This document shows, piece after piece, positions 1-8,883 of a stretch of DNA of 62,737 nucleotides (positions are counted from its first letter, which is position 1; every line of letters begins with the position of its first letter). Under the pieces are notes generated by a model. The model had not been told where the DNA came from. It saw only the letters and a list, made by a program, of their open reading frames with translations, and made no database searches. Location: assembly GCA_027488865.1 (NCBI GenBank), contig JAIYAU010000005.1, positions 1-62,737 of the forward strand, read 5' to 3'. The position numbers were made by a program, and so were the translations under genes. Source of the DNA: Cytophagaceae bacterium (GTDB lineage Bacteria; Bacteroidota; Bacteroidia; Cytophagales; UBA9547).

Positions 1-70
1 CAAACTTGCCACTCAAGCCGTAATTAAGCAATGGGGAGCGGAGTAATTTAGGAAAGTCCTTGTATTTCAT
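1..70 (-). CDS. Partial unrecognised CDS, 5' end only
   Basis: An open frame starts with ATG on the minus strand at 70 and runs off the left edge. The 23 visible residues begin MKYKDFPKLLRS and contain no signal peptide or recognisable motif. An in-frame TAA lies eight codons upstream of this ATG, so it is the first available start. The product cannot be named from so short a piece, and the frame may not be real. Confidence 0.35.
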   Translation of the reverse strand, partial: MKYKDFPKLLRSPLLNYGLSGKF

Positions 71-207
71 TGGTTTATGTCTTGATTCTTACGTTTTCGC
101 AATCCTTTCCCCTCAAGGATAATTGGATTTCTTTTGCAAACATAAGTGCTCAGAGTGCAATCCATTTGCCCACTGAAAAAAAAAGTAGCCTGAAGATTGA
201 ATTTTTA

Positions 208-252
208 TCAATTATCAATTTACCATTCTCAATTATCCATTGTCAATTATGG
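208..252. repeat. Degenerate tcaattat-type intergenic repeat
   Basis: The motif caattat, or close variants, recurs four times in about 45 bases (tcaattatcaatt, tctcaattatcc, tgtcaattatgg). Similar low-complexity repeats occur between genes in many Bacteroidota genomes. No function is evident. Confidence 0.4.
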
Positions 253-268
253 ACTTTATAGAGACCTA

Positions 269-330
269 GTAGAAAGGAAGTAGAAAGAAAGTAGAAACCT
301 ACACCGTAGGATATAGAAAGAAAGTATATA
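269..330. repeat. Purine-rich 11-base tandem repeat
   Basis: The unit gtagaaaggaa/gtagaaagaaa occurs two and a half times head to tail at 269-297. A further related copy, tatagaaagaaag, follows near 312-325. The array is short and imperfect, with no associated gene. Confidence 0.4.
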
Positions 331-501
331 GGCTAATTTTGGGAATATTTAGGTCGATTTGTTTTTTTGTAAAGCAGAACGGCTGTTACATAAGCAATGA
401 CAAATGGTAAATAGTCAATAAATAAAATAGGTGTACCAAAAAAATAGCCTGTGATTTATAATTGGCGTTACCAATAAATGCAACAATAACTAAGTTTCCC
501 T

Positions 502-540
502 AAAAAAGAGTTTGGGAGGCCACAGTAGTAACCTCCCAAA
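502..540 (-). terminator. Intrinsic terminator of the KdnA-like gene
   Basis: Arms at 511-519 and 532-540 form a perfect 9-bp stem (tttgggagg with cctcccaaa) around a 12-base loop. Read on the minus strand, the stem is followed by CTCTTTTTTA, a proper U-tract. It lies about 100 bases past the stop of the minus-strand aminotransferase gene. Confidence 0.75.
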
Positions 541-637
541 TTTGTGACCTTTTCGAATCTTGAACTATACCACAGTAATATTATTCAATTTTGGTATACA
601 AAGAAATGAAATGAATAATTTATTGAAAAAACACAAT

Positions 638-1846
638 CTAAGCTTCTACTTTTTCAAATACCGACTGTAAGGCTGACTCAATCTTTTGTAATCTCTCTTC
701 TAATTGAGCCTCTGACCAGCCTACTTTTACCAACATAGAAATCAATCTACTTATTACTTTATCAGAATCAGGCAGTTGCAAGGTGGCATAATCTTGGGGT
801 TGGTCTAGTACATGTAGCGGAAGCTTGGTTACAGATGCCAAACTCTTGATATGCCCCCAATTGCGAATGTAATGATACATATTGTCGTACCAATATTGAA
901 TACCATCAATTCCATTTTCTGCAAAAGCCTTTACAATTTTGCGCGTAGTAGCTTCATCCGGCCCAAAGAAACACAAGAAAGTGCAAGAATCACCAGCCTC
1001 GTCAGGAATGTACCTGAATGTAATTTGAGGAAATTTCTCAACTACTGCTTTTAGCTTTTTCTGATTAATTCGTTGTAAATCTAAAATTTGCTGTATTTTT
1101 CTAAATTGCGCCAATCCTACAGCTGCATGTAATTCGCTAGTTCTAAAGTTAAGTCCGATATGAGGATGGTTTTCCATCCCACGCAAAGCGCCGATATGGT
1201 CGTGGCCGTGGTCACTAAAAGAATCCGCATTTTTATACAACTGCTCGTCGTTAGTTACTATAGCTCCGCCTTCACCTGCCGTTACAATCTTAAAAAAATC
1301 AAACGAATAACATCCAATTTGGCCAAAAGTGCCTGCATATTTACCTTTATGTGTTGCGCCAAGTGCTTGCGCAGCATCTTCTAACAATATCAAATTATGC
1401 TCTTTACATATTTCAATAATTTCCTCAATATGGCCAATGGCACCACACATGTGTACCAACGCAATCGCCCTAGTTTTTGGGGTAATGGCCTTTCTAATAC
1501 TAGCAGGTGAGAGGCAAATTGTTTCATCTACATCTGCAAATACAGGTATTGCGCCTGAAAACATAACACCTTCTATAGTAGCAATGTACGTGTATGGTGG
1601 TACGATAACTTCGTCTCCATACCCAATGCCACAAGCAGCCATAGCCGTTTGTACTGCTGTGGTGCCGCTCGACACAAAATGACAATATTTTGTACCAACA
1701 TATTCAGCTATTTCTTTTTCTAGTGTTTTGGCCTTCCATATTCCAGCACGTTCTTTGTCATGATTGTAGCGGAAAAGAATTCCCGTTTCCATTACATCGT
1801 TAACTTCTTTGCGCTCTTCGGCTCCAAATAACTCTACTCCTGGCAT
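638..1846 (-). CDS. kdnA: KdnA-like PLP-dependent sugar aminotransferase (DegT/DnrJ/EryC1/StrS)
   Basis: This 402-residue fold-type I aminotransferase belongs to the DegT/DnrJ/EryC1/StrS family. The PLP lysine is K186 in YSFDFFKIVTAGEGG, and LLEDAAQALG at 154-163 carries the cofactor-binding aspartate. From memory, the opening MPGVELFGAEE, the SDHGHDHIG segment and the C-terminal layout closely follow Shewanella KdnA. That enzyme transfers an amino group to the oxidised C8 of Kdo, giving 8-amino-Kdo for lipopolysaccharide. The partner dehydrogenase KdnB is not in the window; the upstream same-strand gene is an AsmA-like envelope protein about 100 bases away. Family membership is certain. The exact substrate is inferred from remembered similarity, and another nucleotide-sugar keto substrate is possible. 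Confidence 0.75.
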   Translation of the reverse strand: MPGVELFGAEERKEVNDVMETGILFRYNHDKERAGIWKAKTLEKEIAEYVGTKYCHFVSSGTTAVQTAMAACGIGYGDEVIVPPYTYIATIEGVMFSGAIPVFADVDETICLSPASIRKAITPKTRAIALVHMCGAIGHIEEIIEICKEHNLILLEDAAQALGATHKGKYAGTFGQIGCYSFDFFKIVTAGEGGAIVTNDEQLYKNADSFSDHGHDHIGALRGMENHPHIGLNFRTSELHAAVGLAQFRKIQQILDLQRINQKKLKAVVEKFPQITFRYIPDEAGDSCTFLCFFGPDEATTRKIVKAFAENGIDGIQYWYDNMYHYIRNWGHIKSLASVTKLPLHVLDQPQDYATLQLPDSDKVISRLISMLVKVGWSEAQLEERLQKIESALQSVFEKVEA

Positions 1847-1952
1847 TGTATTAAAATTTTGCTTGAACGAATTTTATAAAGTTGCAATTTAGCACAAAAG
1901 ATTAGAAAATAGTACAGTTTTTAAAGTACGTGGTGGTATAAAGCATCATGAA

Positions 1953-4463
1953 TTATTCCATTTCTATCAATTCTTCATGATTGAGCTCTATAACTTTATC
2001 TTCTACGGGCGGTTCTTTTTTTAACAACGTTTTAAATTCTTCTTTTTCCTTTTTCCAAGATTCTTTTAGCTTATTTTTGGTAGCTTGTTTATCTAAACTA
2101 ATTTTTATGTTGTCCGAGGTACCTTTAAGTGAAAGAAACAATTGGGTATTGCCTGTTTTGTCATCCTTAATTATTCCAAATTCTTCGTCTTTATCACGTT
2201 TATTACGGTTTTTTAAAGATACTTTTAGTTTATAATCCATTTGCCCTTCAAATGTGTGCGTCCCTAGTACGGAAATCGAATTTAAATTGGATTTTATTTC
2301 CATTTCTGGAAAATAAATTGTGCTATTCTCGATGTGTATGGTGTTTTTTAGTTCTTGAAATTTAACATCCTCCAAGGTCTTTTCATCTATCACTCTCGAC
2401 AGCTGTTTTAGCGGCTCAAAATTTTTAAGTCTACCATTTTTAATGGATATTTCAGCGTTACAAAAAATTGTTTGCGGCTCTATTTCAAATTTTTGGTTTA
2501 AACTACTGTAAAAACTAACCTGAGTGGTAAGTTGTCCTTCTAGATTTTTTTCAGTTATAAATTGTTGTCCAAAATTATCAAATAGATATAAGCTGGTGTC
2601 GATATGAACATTTTGCAGTCCTAAAGCTGACTCAAGGTAGTACTTATTGTTTCGAGTTTTTGAAATGGTAGCATCCAATTTTATATTACCACCTGCCAGA
2701 CTAGTTTGTAAACCTTTTACCGACATATTATTATCATTAGCCGAGAAGGTAAGCGCAGCGTTTTTTAGTTTAAACTTTTTGAATTCTAGTTTATTGGCTT
2801 GACAAGTCAAATTTATTTGGATATTACTGGGCCAAGTTAATGGAGGGTTTATAGTATCTTTCTTGCTTTTTTCATTGGTGGGCAAAGCCGCCAAAAGTTC
2901 ATTTAGTTGTAATGCATTTGATTTAAATGATGCATCTAACTCCAGTATTTGATTGTTGTACATGAGGTAGGGAATCACTTTTAAAATCACCCCTTTCAGC
3001 CACAGGTCAGATTGGCCAATTTTAGAAGTAAATTCATCAATAGCCAGCTCCTGATTGTTAAAATGGCTCTTTAATTTTAGGTCAGTAATGGGTAAGTTAT
3101 AATTCTTTAATTTAAGAAAAGGAACATTTAAACTTGTACTTCCACTTACCCTAATTTTATCATGTGCGTTTTTTTGGGTTAAATCTTTGGTCTTGCCCGC
3201 AAAGGATAGGTCAACTTCAATATCTCCATCGGCTTTGGTAATAGCTTCCACTGGGTAGAACGCCAATATATCATTAACTTTTTGTTTAGTAGTGAGTTCT
3301 GCTTGAATAAAGGGATTGGAGAAATTGTTTAATATAAAACTACCCTTAAAGAGCTGGTTGTTTAATGTACCTACCACATCACGAATGGCCAAGGTAGCTT
3401 GATGGTCGGGCGCATTGGCTCCATTATTATATAGGCCATTAAAGCTTAATTCATTGAGGGACAATTTGGTATCAGGATGAAAAACAGAAGAATTTTTACA
3501 TCCGAATTCTACCAAAATTTGTGGAGAGACCTTAGCCGAAATTTTACCTTCAATGATAGCATTGAAATACAAATCTCCTTTGGTTTTGTAAATCGCTAGT
3601 TGGTTATATATTTTTTCTGGCATCAACGAAAGCAAAGTCTTGATAGTAGTGTTTTTACCCTTTACAGATAAGTTAATACGAGCATTATCACCAGTGCCAA
3701 TATTGCCTTTAACCTCAAACAAAGATTCATTTAATCTTATTTCAGATGGTTTGATAATAAATTGTTGTTTGATCAATTCATGTTCGAGTTCGCTTTCAAA
3801 AACCAATTTTTTGTTTTGTAAGAATTTAGACCCTTCCAGCGACAAGTAGTTGGAGGTAATTTCAGTTGTAAGTTTTACCTTCATCACCTCATCGTGATAA
3901 GAAAACTTGCCATTTGCTTGATGGATTTGGGTATTATAATCATGATTTTTAGCTCTGTTTTCAAATCTGAAACCTACATTTTTTAAAAGTATCTTCTCTA
4001 AATCAAAAATGCTTGATTTGTTGTTGGTGCCTGATTGTTGATTGGTAGAATCGTTTTTATAAACTTCGTAATTTGAGTTACCTTTCTCATCTATAACCAA
4101 ATGAATTTGAGCATCTTCAATATATATTTTATGTATTTTATATTGTTGATTAATGGCCTCCCAAACGTTAAAAGTTAAATATAAGTACTTTGCCTTTAGG
4201 AACGTGGCCGAATCATTGGCTAGAGAACCTTTTACTACCACCTCTTCAAGCACTAAACTGGTTTGGGGAAATTTCCCCCATATATTTAGGTCTATTTTTT
4301 TTAATTCAACTGGGGTGTTGATATATTTGTTAAGCTCCCCTATAAATAGTTGAATAATTTTGTCTTTGTATAAATAGGCAAAACCTGCTAAACCAAATAC
4401 TGAAATTAAGGAGAAAAGTAATGTATATAGTAGCGTTTTTTTAATGAACTGCCAAACCTTCAC
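1953..4463 (-). CDS. AsmA-like envelope protein
   Basis: This 836-residue protein has one N-terminal membrane helix (about residues 12-33) followed by a long periplasmic region rich in beta strands. The segment after the helix (INTPVELKKIDLNIWGKFP) and the C-terminal repeats of short amphipathic strands are typical of the AsmA superfamily. Those proteins are linked to outer-membrane assembly and, for the large relatives, to lipid transport between membranes. The very C-terminus is charged (EEFKTLLKKEPP). The start codon is GTG; no ATG fits the hydrophobic N-terminus better. It precedes the KdnA-like gene on the same strand, which would suit an envelope role. Family assignment is good, precise function unknown. 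Confidence 0.75.
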   Translation of the reverse strand: MKVWQFIKKTLLYTLLFSLISVFGLAGFAYLYKDKIIQLFIGELNKYINTPVELKKIDLNIWGKFPQTSLVLEEVVVKGSLANDSATFLKAKYLYLTFNVWEAINQQYKIHKIYIEDAQIHLVIDEKGNSNYEVYKNDSTNQQSGTNNKSSIFDLEKILLKNVGFRFENRAKNHDYNTQIHQANGKFSYHDEVMKVKLTTEITSNYLSLEGSKFLQNKKLVFESELEHELIKQQFIIKPSEIRLNESLFEVKGNIGTGDNARINLSVKGKNTTIKTLLSLMPEKIYNQLAIYKTKGDLYFNAIIEGKISAKVSPQILVEFGCKNSSVFHPDTKLSLNELSFNGLYNNGANAPDHQATLAIRDVVGTLNNQLFKGSFILNNFSNPFIQAELTTKQKVNDILAFYPVEAITKADGDIEVDLSFAGKTKDLTQKNAHDKIRVSGSTSLNVPFLKLKNYNLPITDLKLKSHFNNQELAIDEFTSKIGQSDLWLKGVILKVIPYLMYNNQILELDASFKSNALQLNELLAALPTNEKSKKDTINPPLTWPSNIQINLTCQANKLEFKKFKLKNAALTFSANDNNMSVKGLQTSLAGGNIKLDATISKTRNNKYYLESALGLQNVHIDTSLYLFDNFGQQFITEKNLEGQLTTQVSFYSSLNQKFEIEPQTIFCNAEISIKNGRLKNFEPLKQLSRVIDEKTLEDVKFQELKNTIHIENSTIYFPEMEIKSNLNSISVLGTHTFEGQMDYKLKVSLKNRNKRDKDEEFGIIKDDKTGNTQLFLSLKGTSDNIKISLDKQATKNKLKESWKKEKEEFKTLLKKEPPVEDKVIELNHEELIEME

Positions 4464-4796
4464 AAGTGATAAATGTTAGTTAATTATATAGAACGCAATT
4501 TCACCATTTTTAACGAATAATTTTAACTACTTTATCAAAATGTGAATCGAACCAATAGACAGATTCTTGCGAGAAATTAGAATGAAATATAAATAGTACG
4601 AACATCATAAAAAGTCAATTGCTTGACGAATCAATGAAGTAGACCGATATTTTGTTATTGAATAACCTCAAAAATAGCAATTGATAATACCAAGGCACGG
4701 TAATTGCTTTAGTCTAAAAGTCATAAAATATAATTCATATTTTACAGAGTAGATAGGATATTTATATTAAATTGCGTTTTTAAATATAATCATAAA
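4464..4796. other. Divergent intergenic region
   Basis: This 333-base gap separates the divergent AsmA-like and TPR genes. It is AT-rich and shows no open frame, RNA gene or strong hairpin. It presumably holds both promoters, but no clear TAnnTTTG element stands out on either strand. Confidence 0.5.
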
Positions 4797-6377
4797 ATGA
4801 AAAAGATTTTAATATTTTTAGTGCTTTTAACTTCCACAAGTGTTATAGCACAAAACAGTATCGAGCAAGGTGTTAAGTATATGGAGCTTGAACAATTTGG
4901 CAATGCAAGACGCGTATTTACTTCTCTTATCGCCTCAGCACCAACTTCGGAGAATATCTATTACCTGGGAGAATTTTACTTGACCATAGGTGAATTAGAT
5001 TCTGCCAAAGCTATGTTTGACAAAGGGATAAGTGTTGATGCAAAAAATGGTCTTAACTATGCTGGTCTTGGAGCCATACAATGGATAAAAAAGGATACAG
5101 TGGAGGCCAATAAAAATTTTGATCAAGCAATTGCCATTCGCAAACGTGATGCCAAGATATATTATAAAATTGCTGACATCATTTTGGGTAGCGAATTTAA
5201 AAACCCAAATAAGGTTATTGCATTAATAGATAGAGCTTTGACCTATAAAAGAGATAATGCAGATTATTACCTAGTAAAAGGAGACGCATATCTTGCAAAA
5301 AATGATGGAAATAACGCAGTATCAAACTATAATGAGGCACTTAAGGTGAATCCTAAGTCGGTGAAGGCCTACATTTGCAAAGGTAATTTATACATAAGAA
5401 CCAAAAGCTACAACGAGGCACTAAAATTATATACAGACGGTATCGCTTTAGATCCTACTTACTCACCAGCGTATCGCCAACGTGCCGAGCTTTATTTTAT
5501 GGCCAAACAACTCTCGAAGGGATTGGAAGATTATAAAAAGTATATTGACATGTCAGACGATAACTTTGATACCAAATTTAGATATGCCAAATTTATTTTC
5601 AAGTCAGAGGACTATACAACTGCTATCAAATATCTTGAAGAACTCCAAGCTAAAAACCCGAACAATGTTCTTATCTATAGATTGTTGGGTTATTCTTATT
5701 ACAAAAAGAATGAATATGTGAAAGCGCTTGATGCCATTCAAACTTATTTCAAAAAGGCTACACCTGATAAAATCATAGCTTCTGATTATGAATATTTGGG
5801 CAAATCTCAAATAGCTACTGGAAAAGATACCACTGAAGCAGTAGACAATATTAGCAAAGCTGTGACCATTGATACTGCCATGTCTGAATTAAATAATTAC
5901 ATAGCTACCTTATATTTTAGCGCTAAAAAGTATAAAAAGTCAGCAGAATGGTTTGAGAAAATTATTGCTTCTAACAAAGGCACGATACAGGAGTATCTTA
6001 ATTTAGGCAAATCATATTATTTTGATAAAGATTATGTAAAAGCAGACAATGCTTTTGAAAGAACCATTACATACAAACCAAACATTACCAATGGTTATTT
6101 TTGGAAAGCAAGAACCACTGTTCAACTTGATCCTGATTACAAAAAGGGCAGCATTAAACCTTATTGTGATAAATATCTAGAAATAGCAGGTCAGCTGGCG
6201 GAAGACAAACGTAATAAGAAAGAAACCAAAGAGATATATATGTATATTGGATCGTACTATTGCAATTTTGCTAAAGATAAAGTGCAAGCAGAGGCCAACT
6301 GGAGAAAGGTGCTAGAAATTGATCCTTCAGATAAAAATGCAGATGCTGTAATAAAACAAGTAGCTGATTGTAAATAA
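4797..6377 (+). CDS. Secreted tetratricopeptide-repeat protein
   Basis: A cleavable signal peptide (MKKILIFLVLLTSTSVIAQ) precedes about twelve consecutive 34-residue TPR units over most of the 526 residues. Typical TPR residues recur, for example in AVSNYNEALKVNPKSVKAY and KVLEIDPSDKNA. No enzymatic motif is visible, so the protein is probably a periplasmic scaffold. The gene is monocistronic: it diverges from the AsmA-like gene and converges on the M42 peptidase gene across a shared terminator. Similar TPR proteins in Bacteroidota lack a defined role. Confidence 0.85.
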   Translation: MKKILIFLVLLTSTSVIAQNSIEQGVKYMELEQFGNARRVFTSLIASAPTSENIYYLGEFYLTIGELDSAKAMFDKGISVDAKNGLNYAGLGAIQWIKKDTVEANKNFDQAIAIRKRDAKIYYKIADIILGSEFKNPNKVIALIDRALTYKRDNADYYLVKGDAYLAKNDGNNAVSNYNEALKVNPKSVKAYICKGNLYIRTKSYNEALKLYTDGIALDPTYSPAYRQRAELYFMAKQLSKGLEDYKKYIDMSDDNFDTKFRYAKFIFKSEDYTTAIKYLEELQAKNPNNVLIYRLLGYSYYKKNEYVKALDAIQTYFKKATPDKIIASDYEYLGKSQIATGKDTTEAVDNISKAVTIDTAMSELNNYIATLYFSAKKYKKSAEWFEKIIASNKGTIQEYLNLGKSYYFDKDYVKADNAFERTITYKPNITNGYFWKARTTVQLDPDYKKGSIKPYCDKYLEIAGQLAEDKRNKKETKEIYMYIGSYYCNFAKDKVQAEANWRKVLEIDPSDKNADAVIKQVADCK

Positions 6378-6394
6378 GGTAACAAGATAACAAT

Positions 6395-6427
6395 AAAGGC
6401 ACGATGTATTTTATATATCGTGCCTTT
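6395..6427. terminator. Bidirectional terminator between TPR and M42 genes
   Basis: Perfect 11-bp arms (aaaggcacgat at 6395-6405, atcgtgccttt at 6417-6427) flank an 11-base loop. T-rich sequence follows on the plus strand, and the complement is T-rich on the minus strand. It sits between two convergent genes. Confidence 0.75.
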
Positions 6428-6492
6428 GTTGTTTTATATAATTCAATCGATAAATAGTTAACTTTAACCTTGGCGATAGAATTATATAAGAA

Positions 6493-7551
6493 CTAGTGAG
6501 ACCAATCAAATTGATCCAAGCTCTCCAAAGCTACTTTTAATAACATAATACAGTTTTGAATATCCCCTTTGTCAGCCATTTCTATTACTTGATGAATATG
6601 CCTCGTGGGTATAGAAATTGCACCAGCAATAGAGCCCATTTTACCATTGCGTTGTAAGGCTGCGGTGTCGGTATTGCCACCAGTTAATATTTCGGTTTGC
6701 CAATTAATCTCATTTTTTTGTGCCAGTTGTTTTAAATAGGCCACCATTCTCGTATCAGATATTACAGAGGAGTCCATTATTTTGATGGCTGCCCCAGCCC
6801 CTAATTTGGTAACCATCTCATTTTCTTTAGCACCTGGCACGTCATACGCAATTGTAGTATCAAGAGCTATACCAAAGTCAGGATTAATGGCATGTGACGC
6901 AACTACTGCTCCTCTTCCTCCCATTTCTTCCTGCACTGTAAACGTTGCGTAAATATCATAAGGAAAGTCAGTGAGTAATTTTAATGTCTCTACTAGGATA
7001 AATACCGATACGCGGTTATCAATCGATTTGCAATTGACGCAATTCCCCATTTCTATCAAGCTTCTTTCTCGGGTGATTACATCGCCAATTTGTATTTTTT
7101 TTATTAATTCCTCCTTGCTATATCCAGTGTCTATAAAATAATCACCGATTTTAGGTACGGCATTTCGTTCTTCAACAGACATGACATGAATAGGTTTACT
7201 CCCCATTACTCCAATAATTTCCTCCTGCCCATGTATAATTACCCGTTGTGCAGTAAGCGTTTTTGGGTCAAAACCACCTAGGGTATGAAATCGAACAAAA
7301 CCTTTATCATCTATACCGGTAACTATAAAACCAATTTCATCTAAGTGAGCTGCTACCATCACTTTCTTACCCAAAATATTAGTTTTAGCTCTTTTAATCA
7401 CTATCAAATTACCTACATTGTCTATCTGATAATCATCAATATATGGCTTAATAATGTCCAGTACAAAGTCTCTAATTCTTTTCTCGTGACCTGGGGCGCC
7501 GGGTATTTCACATATGGCAGACAACAACGGAACATTAATAGTTTCACTCAT
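6493..7551 (-). CDS. M42 family aminopeptidase
   Basis: This protein of 352 residues is a cytoplasmic di-metal aminopeptidase of the M42 (glutamyl aminopeptidase/endoglucanase M) family. Metal and catalytic residues are recognisable: H69 and D71 in AAHLDEIG, the bridging aspartate in CKSIDNRV, the catalytic pair in VQEEMGGRGA, the aspartate in IALDTT, and the last histidine in PTRHIHQ. Such enzymes form tetrahedral 12-mers that trim peptides. The frame extends seven codons upstream to a TTG, but the ATG at 7551 is preferred because it directly precedes the conserved N-terminus. Substrate preference cannot be read from the sequence. Confidence 0.9.
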   Translation of the reverse strand: MSETINVPLLSAICEIPGAPGHEKRIRDFVLDIIKPYIDDYQIDNVGNLIVIKRAKTNILGKKVMVAAHLDEIGFIVTGIDDKGFVRFHTLGGFDPKTLTAQRVIIHGQEEIIGVMGSKPIHVMSVEERNAVPKIGDYFIDTGYSKEELIKKIQIGDVITRERSLIEMGNCVNCKSIDNRVSVFILVETLKLLTDFPYDIYATFTVQEEMGGRGAVVASHAINPDFGIALDTTIAYDVPGAKENEMVTKLGAGAAIKIMDSSVISDTRMVAYLKQLAQKNEINWQTEILTGGNTDTAALQRNGKMGSIAGAISIPTRHIHQVIEMADKGDIQNCIMLLKVALESLDQFDWSH

Positions 7552-7681
7552 TATATTTTTATAGCTTTTCAATTAAAATTTTTAAACAATCAAATATAAA
7601 ATCTATTTCAATAAAGTAGTTTAAATTGTCAACTTTCTTTATGTTTACGACAATACTTTACATTACCTTAACTAATTTATT

Positions 7682-8746
7682 ATGGTTTTTGCTCAATTTA
7701 AAACTTTTAAAGGGAAAATTCTGGCAGGAATGTTCTTAATAGTACTTTTAGCAGGTACTATAGCTGCATACACCATTTATGTATTTTATAAAAAAGCGAG
7801 ATTAGAAACTATCCAAGACTTAGCGCATAATGTGCACACCAACACCTACAAGTCTTTATCAATTGGTCAAAACTTCTTAATGTTTGAAACCATCAACCCT
7901 CAATTTTTTGAAACCAAAAACAGTGTTTTTTTAACTAACCAAGATAAGGTGAATAAAGAAATATTGGAGGAATTGGATGAAATTATTAGACTCAACAAGA
8001 ATAACGATTATGTGAATTCGAAAAATTTGTCGGATTTAAAGAAATATGTGGAAGAGTATAGAGTTTTATGGGCTGACATTGTATTTGCAGTATCTAAAAA
8101 GGGCTTTAAAGATTATGGTCTTGAAGGAGAAATGCGGCGGTACATTCATCAAATAGAGGATAATAAATTGATAGATAATACCCAACTTCTTACCTTAAGA
8201 CGTTATGAAAAGGATTATATGTTAAGAAAAGACATTCATTATCTTGAAAAATTACAATCTTATACCCAAGGTTTGATTGCTAAAATAAATACAAATAACC
8301 AACTTAATAGTAGTAAAAAGAATGAAGTAATTCAACTACTTACCAAATATTACACTTGTTTTAATTCAATAGCTGAATATGATAAAAAAATTGGCTTCAA
8401 CAACCCCTATGGCTTAATCAGTAGGTTTAGGACAAACATAGAGTTGATAGAGGAGTTAACTAGCTCATTGTCTTACGAGGCAGCGATAGTTAAATTGGAT
8501 GGTACTGCTAAGTTATATTGGATTTACGGGGCAATGCTCATCGTGTTTTTAGGTATTTCTTTGTTGGTATCCAACTTGCTTGCCAATACCATAGCACGAC
8601 CACTAGTGCAGCTCAACAAAAGCGTAGAAGATCTGATACAAAAGGAAATTACAGGAAGACTCCCAGAAGTAGATAGCACCGATGAAAGTGAGCGGCTTAT
8701 GCGCAATTTAAACAACTTACTTAACCAAGTAAGAGGTAAATCATAA
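7682..8746 (+). CDS. Membrane sensor with HBM-like and HAMP regions but no output domain
   Basis: The 354-residue protein has a membrane helix at about 14-34, a helical extracytoplasmic region of about 240 residues, a second helix at about 279-301 and a HAMP segment starting at IARPLVQLNKSV. The extracytoplasmic part contains LRRYEKDYMLRKD, a hallmark of helical bimodular (HBM) sensor domains. HBM-HAMP receptors normally continue into a methyl-accepting or kinase domain. Here the frame stops about 47 residues past the HAMP proline, and the next gene is purB. The stretch after the stop does not restore an output domain in another frame. It may act by contacting a partner encoded elsewhere. Confidence 0.75.
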   Translation: MVFAQFKTFKGKILAGMFLIVLLAGTIAAYTIYVFYKKARLETIQDLAHNVHTNTYKSLSIGQNFLMFETINPQFFETKNSVFLTNQDKVNKEILEELDEIIRLNKNNDYVNSKNLSDLKKYVEEYRVLWADIVFAVSKKGFKDYGLEGEMRRYIHQIEDNKLIDNTQLLTLRRYEKDYMLRKDIHYLEKLQSYTQGLIAKINTNNQLNSSKKNEVIQLLTKYYTCFNSIAEYDKKIGFNNPYGLISRFRTNIELIEELTSSLSYEAAIVKLDGTAKLYWIYGAMLIVFLGISLLVSNLLANTIARPLVQLNKSVEDLIQKEITGRLPEVDSTDESERLMRNLNNLLNQVRGKS

Positions 8747-8820
8747 ATACATTCGAAATAAAAGTTTAAGGGTTAATTTTTGCTAATTTTTAAGACTATT
8801 TTAAATCGTTTACGTAATGT

Positions 8821-8851
8821 TTTGTTACGAAAAAGGTTTAATTTACTTTTG
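8821..8851 (+). promoter_or_regulatory. Bacteroidota-type promoter of purB
   Basis: TTTG at 8821-8824, a 19-base spacer, and TACTTTTG at 8844-8851 match the Bacteroidota consensus TTTG-N19-TAnnTTTG exactly. The purB ATG follows 32 bases after the -7 element. Confidence 0.7.
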
Positions 8852-8883
8852 CGCTCTAAAAATTAATAATATTCTTGAATTAT

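Larger units (their letters stand above)
71..637. other. Intergenic region with degenerate short repeats
   Basis: About 570 bases between the left-edge frame and the KdnA-like gene show no convincing gene. The stretch holds AT-rich degenerate repeats of a tcaattat-like unit, a purine-rich 11-base repeat, and an intrinsic terminator serving the minus-strand gene to the right. A 63-codon plus-strand frame at 70-261 crosses the repeats and looks like non-coding translation. Confidence 0.6.

Noticed and set aside
1329-1682. A 117-codon plus-strand frame opposite the KdnA-like gene.
   Set aside because: Antisense to a clear aminotransferase with intact motifs; no start signal or family match.
7551-7572. 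A longer M42 peptidase starting at TTG 7572.
   Set aside because: The ATG at 7551 directly precedes the conserved N-terminus; the added seven residues match nothing in the family.
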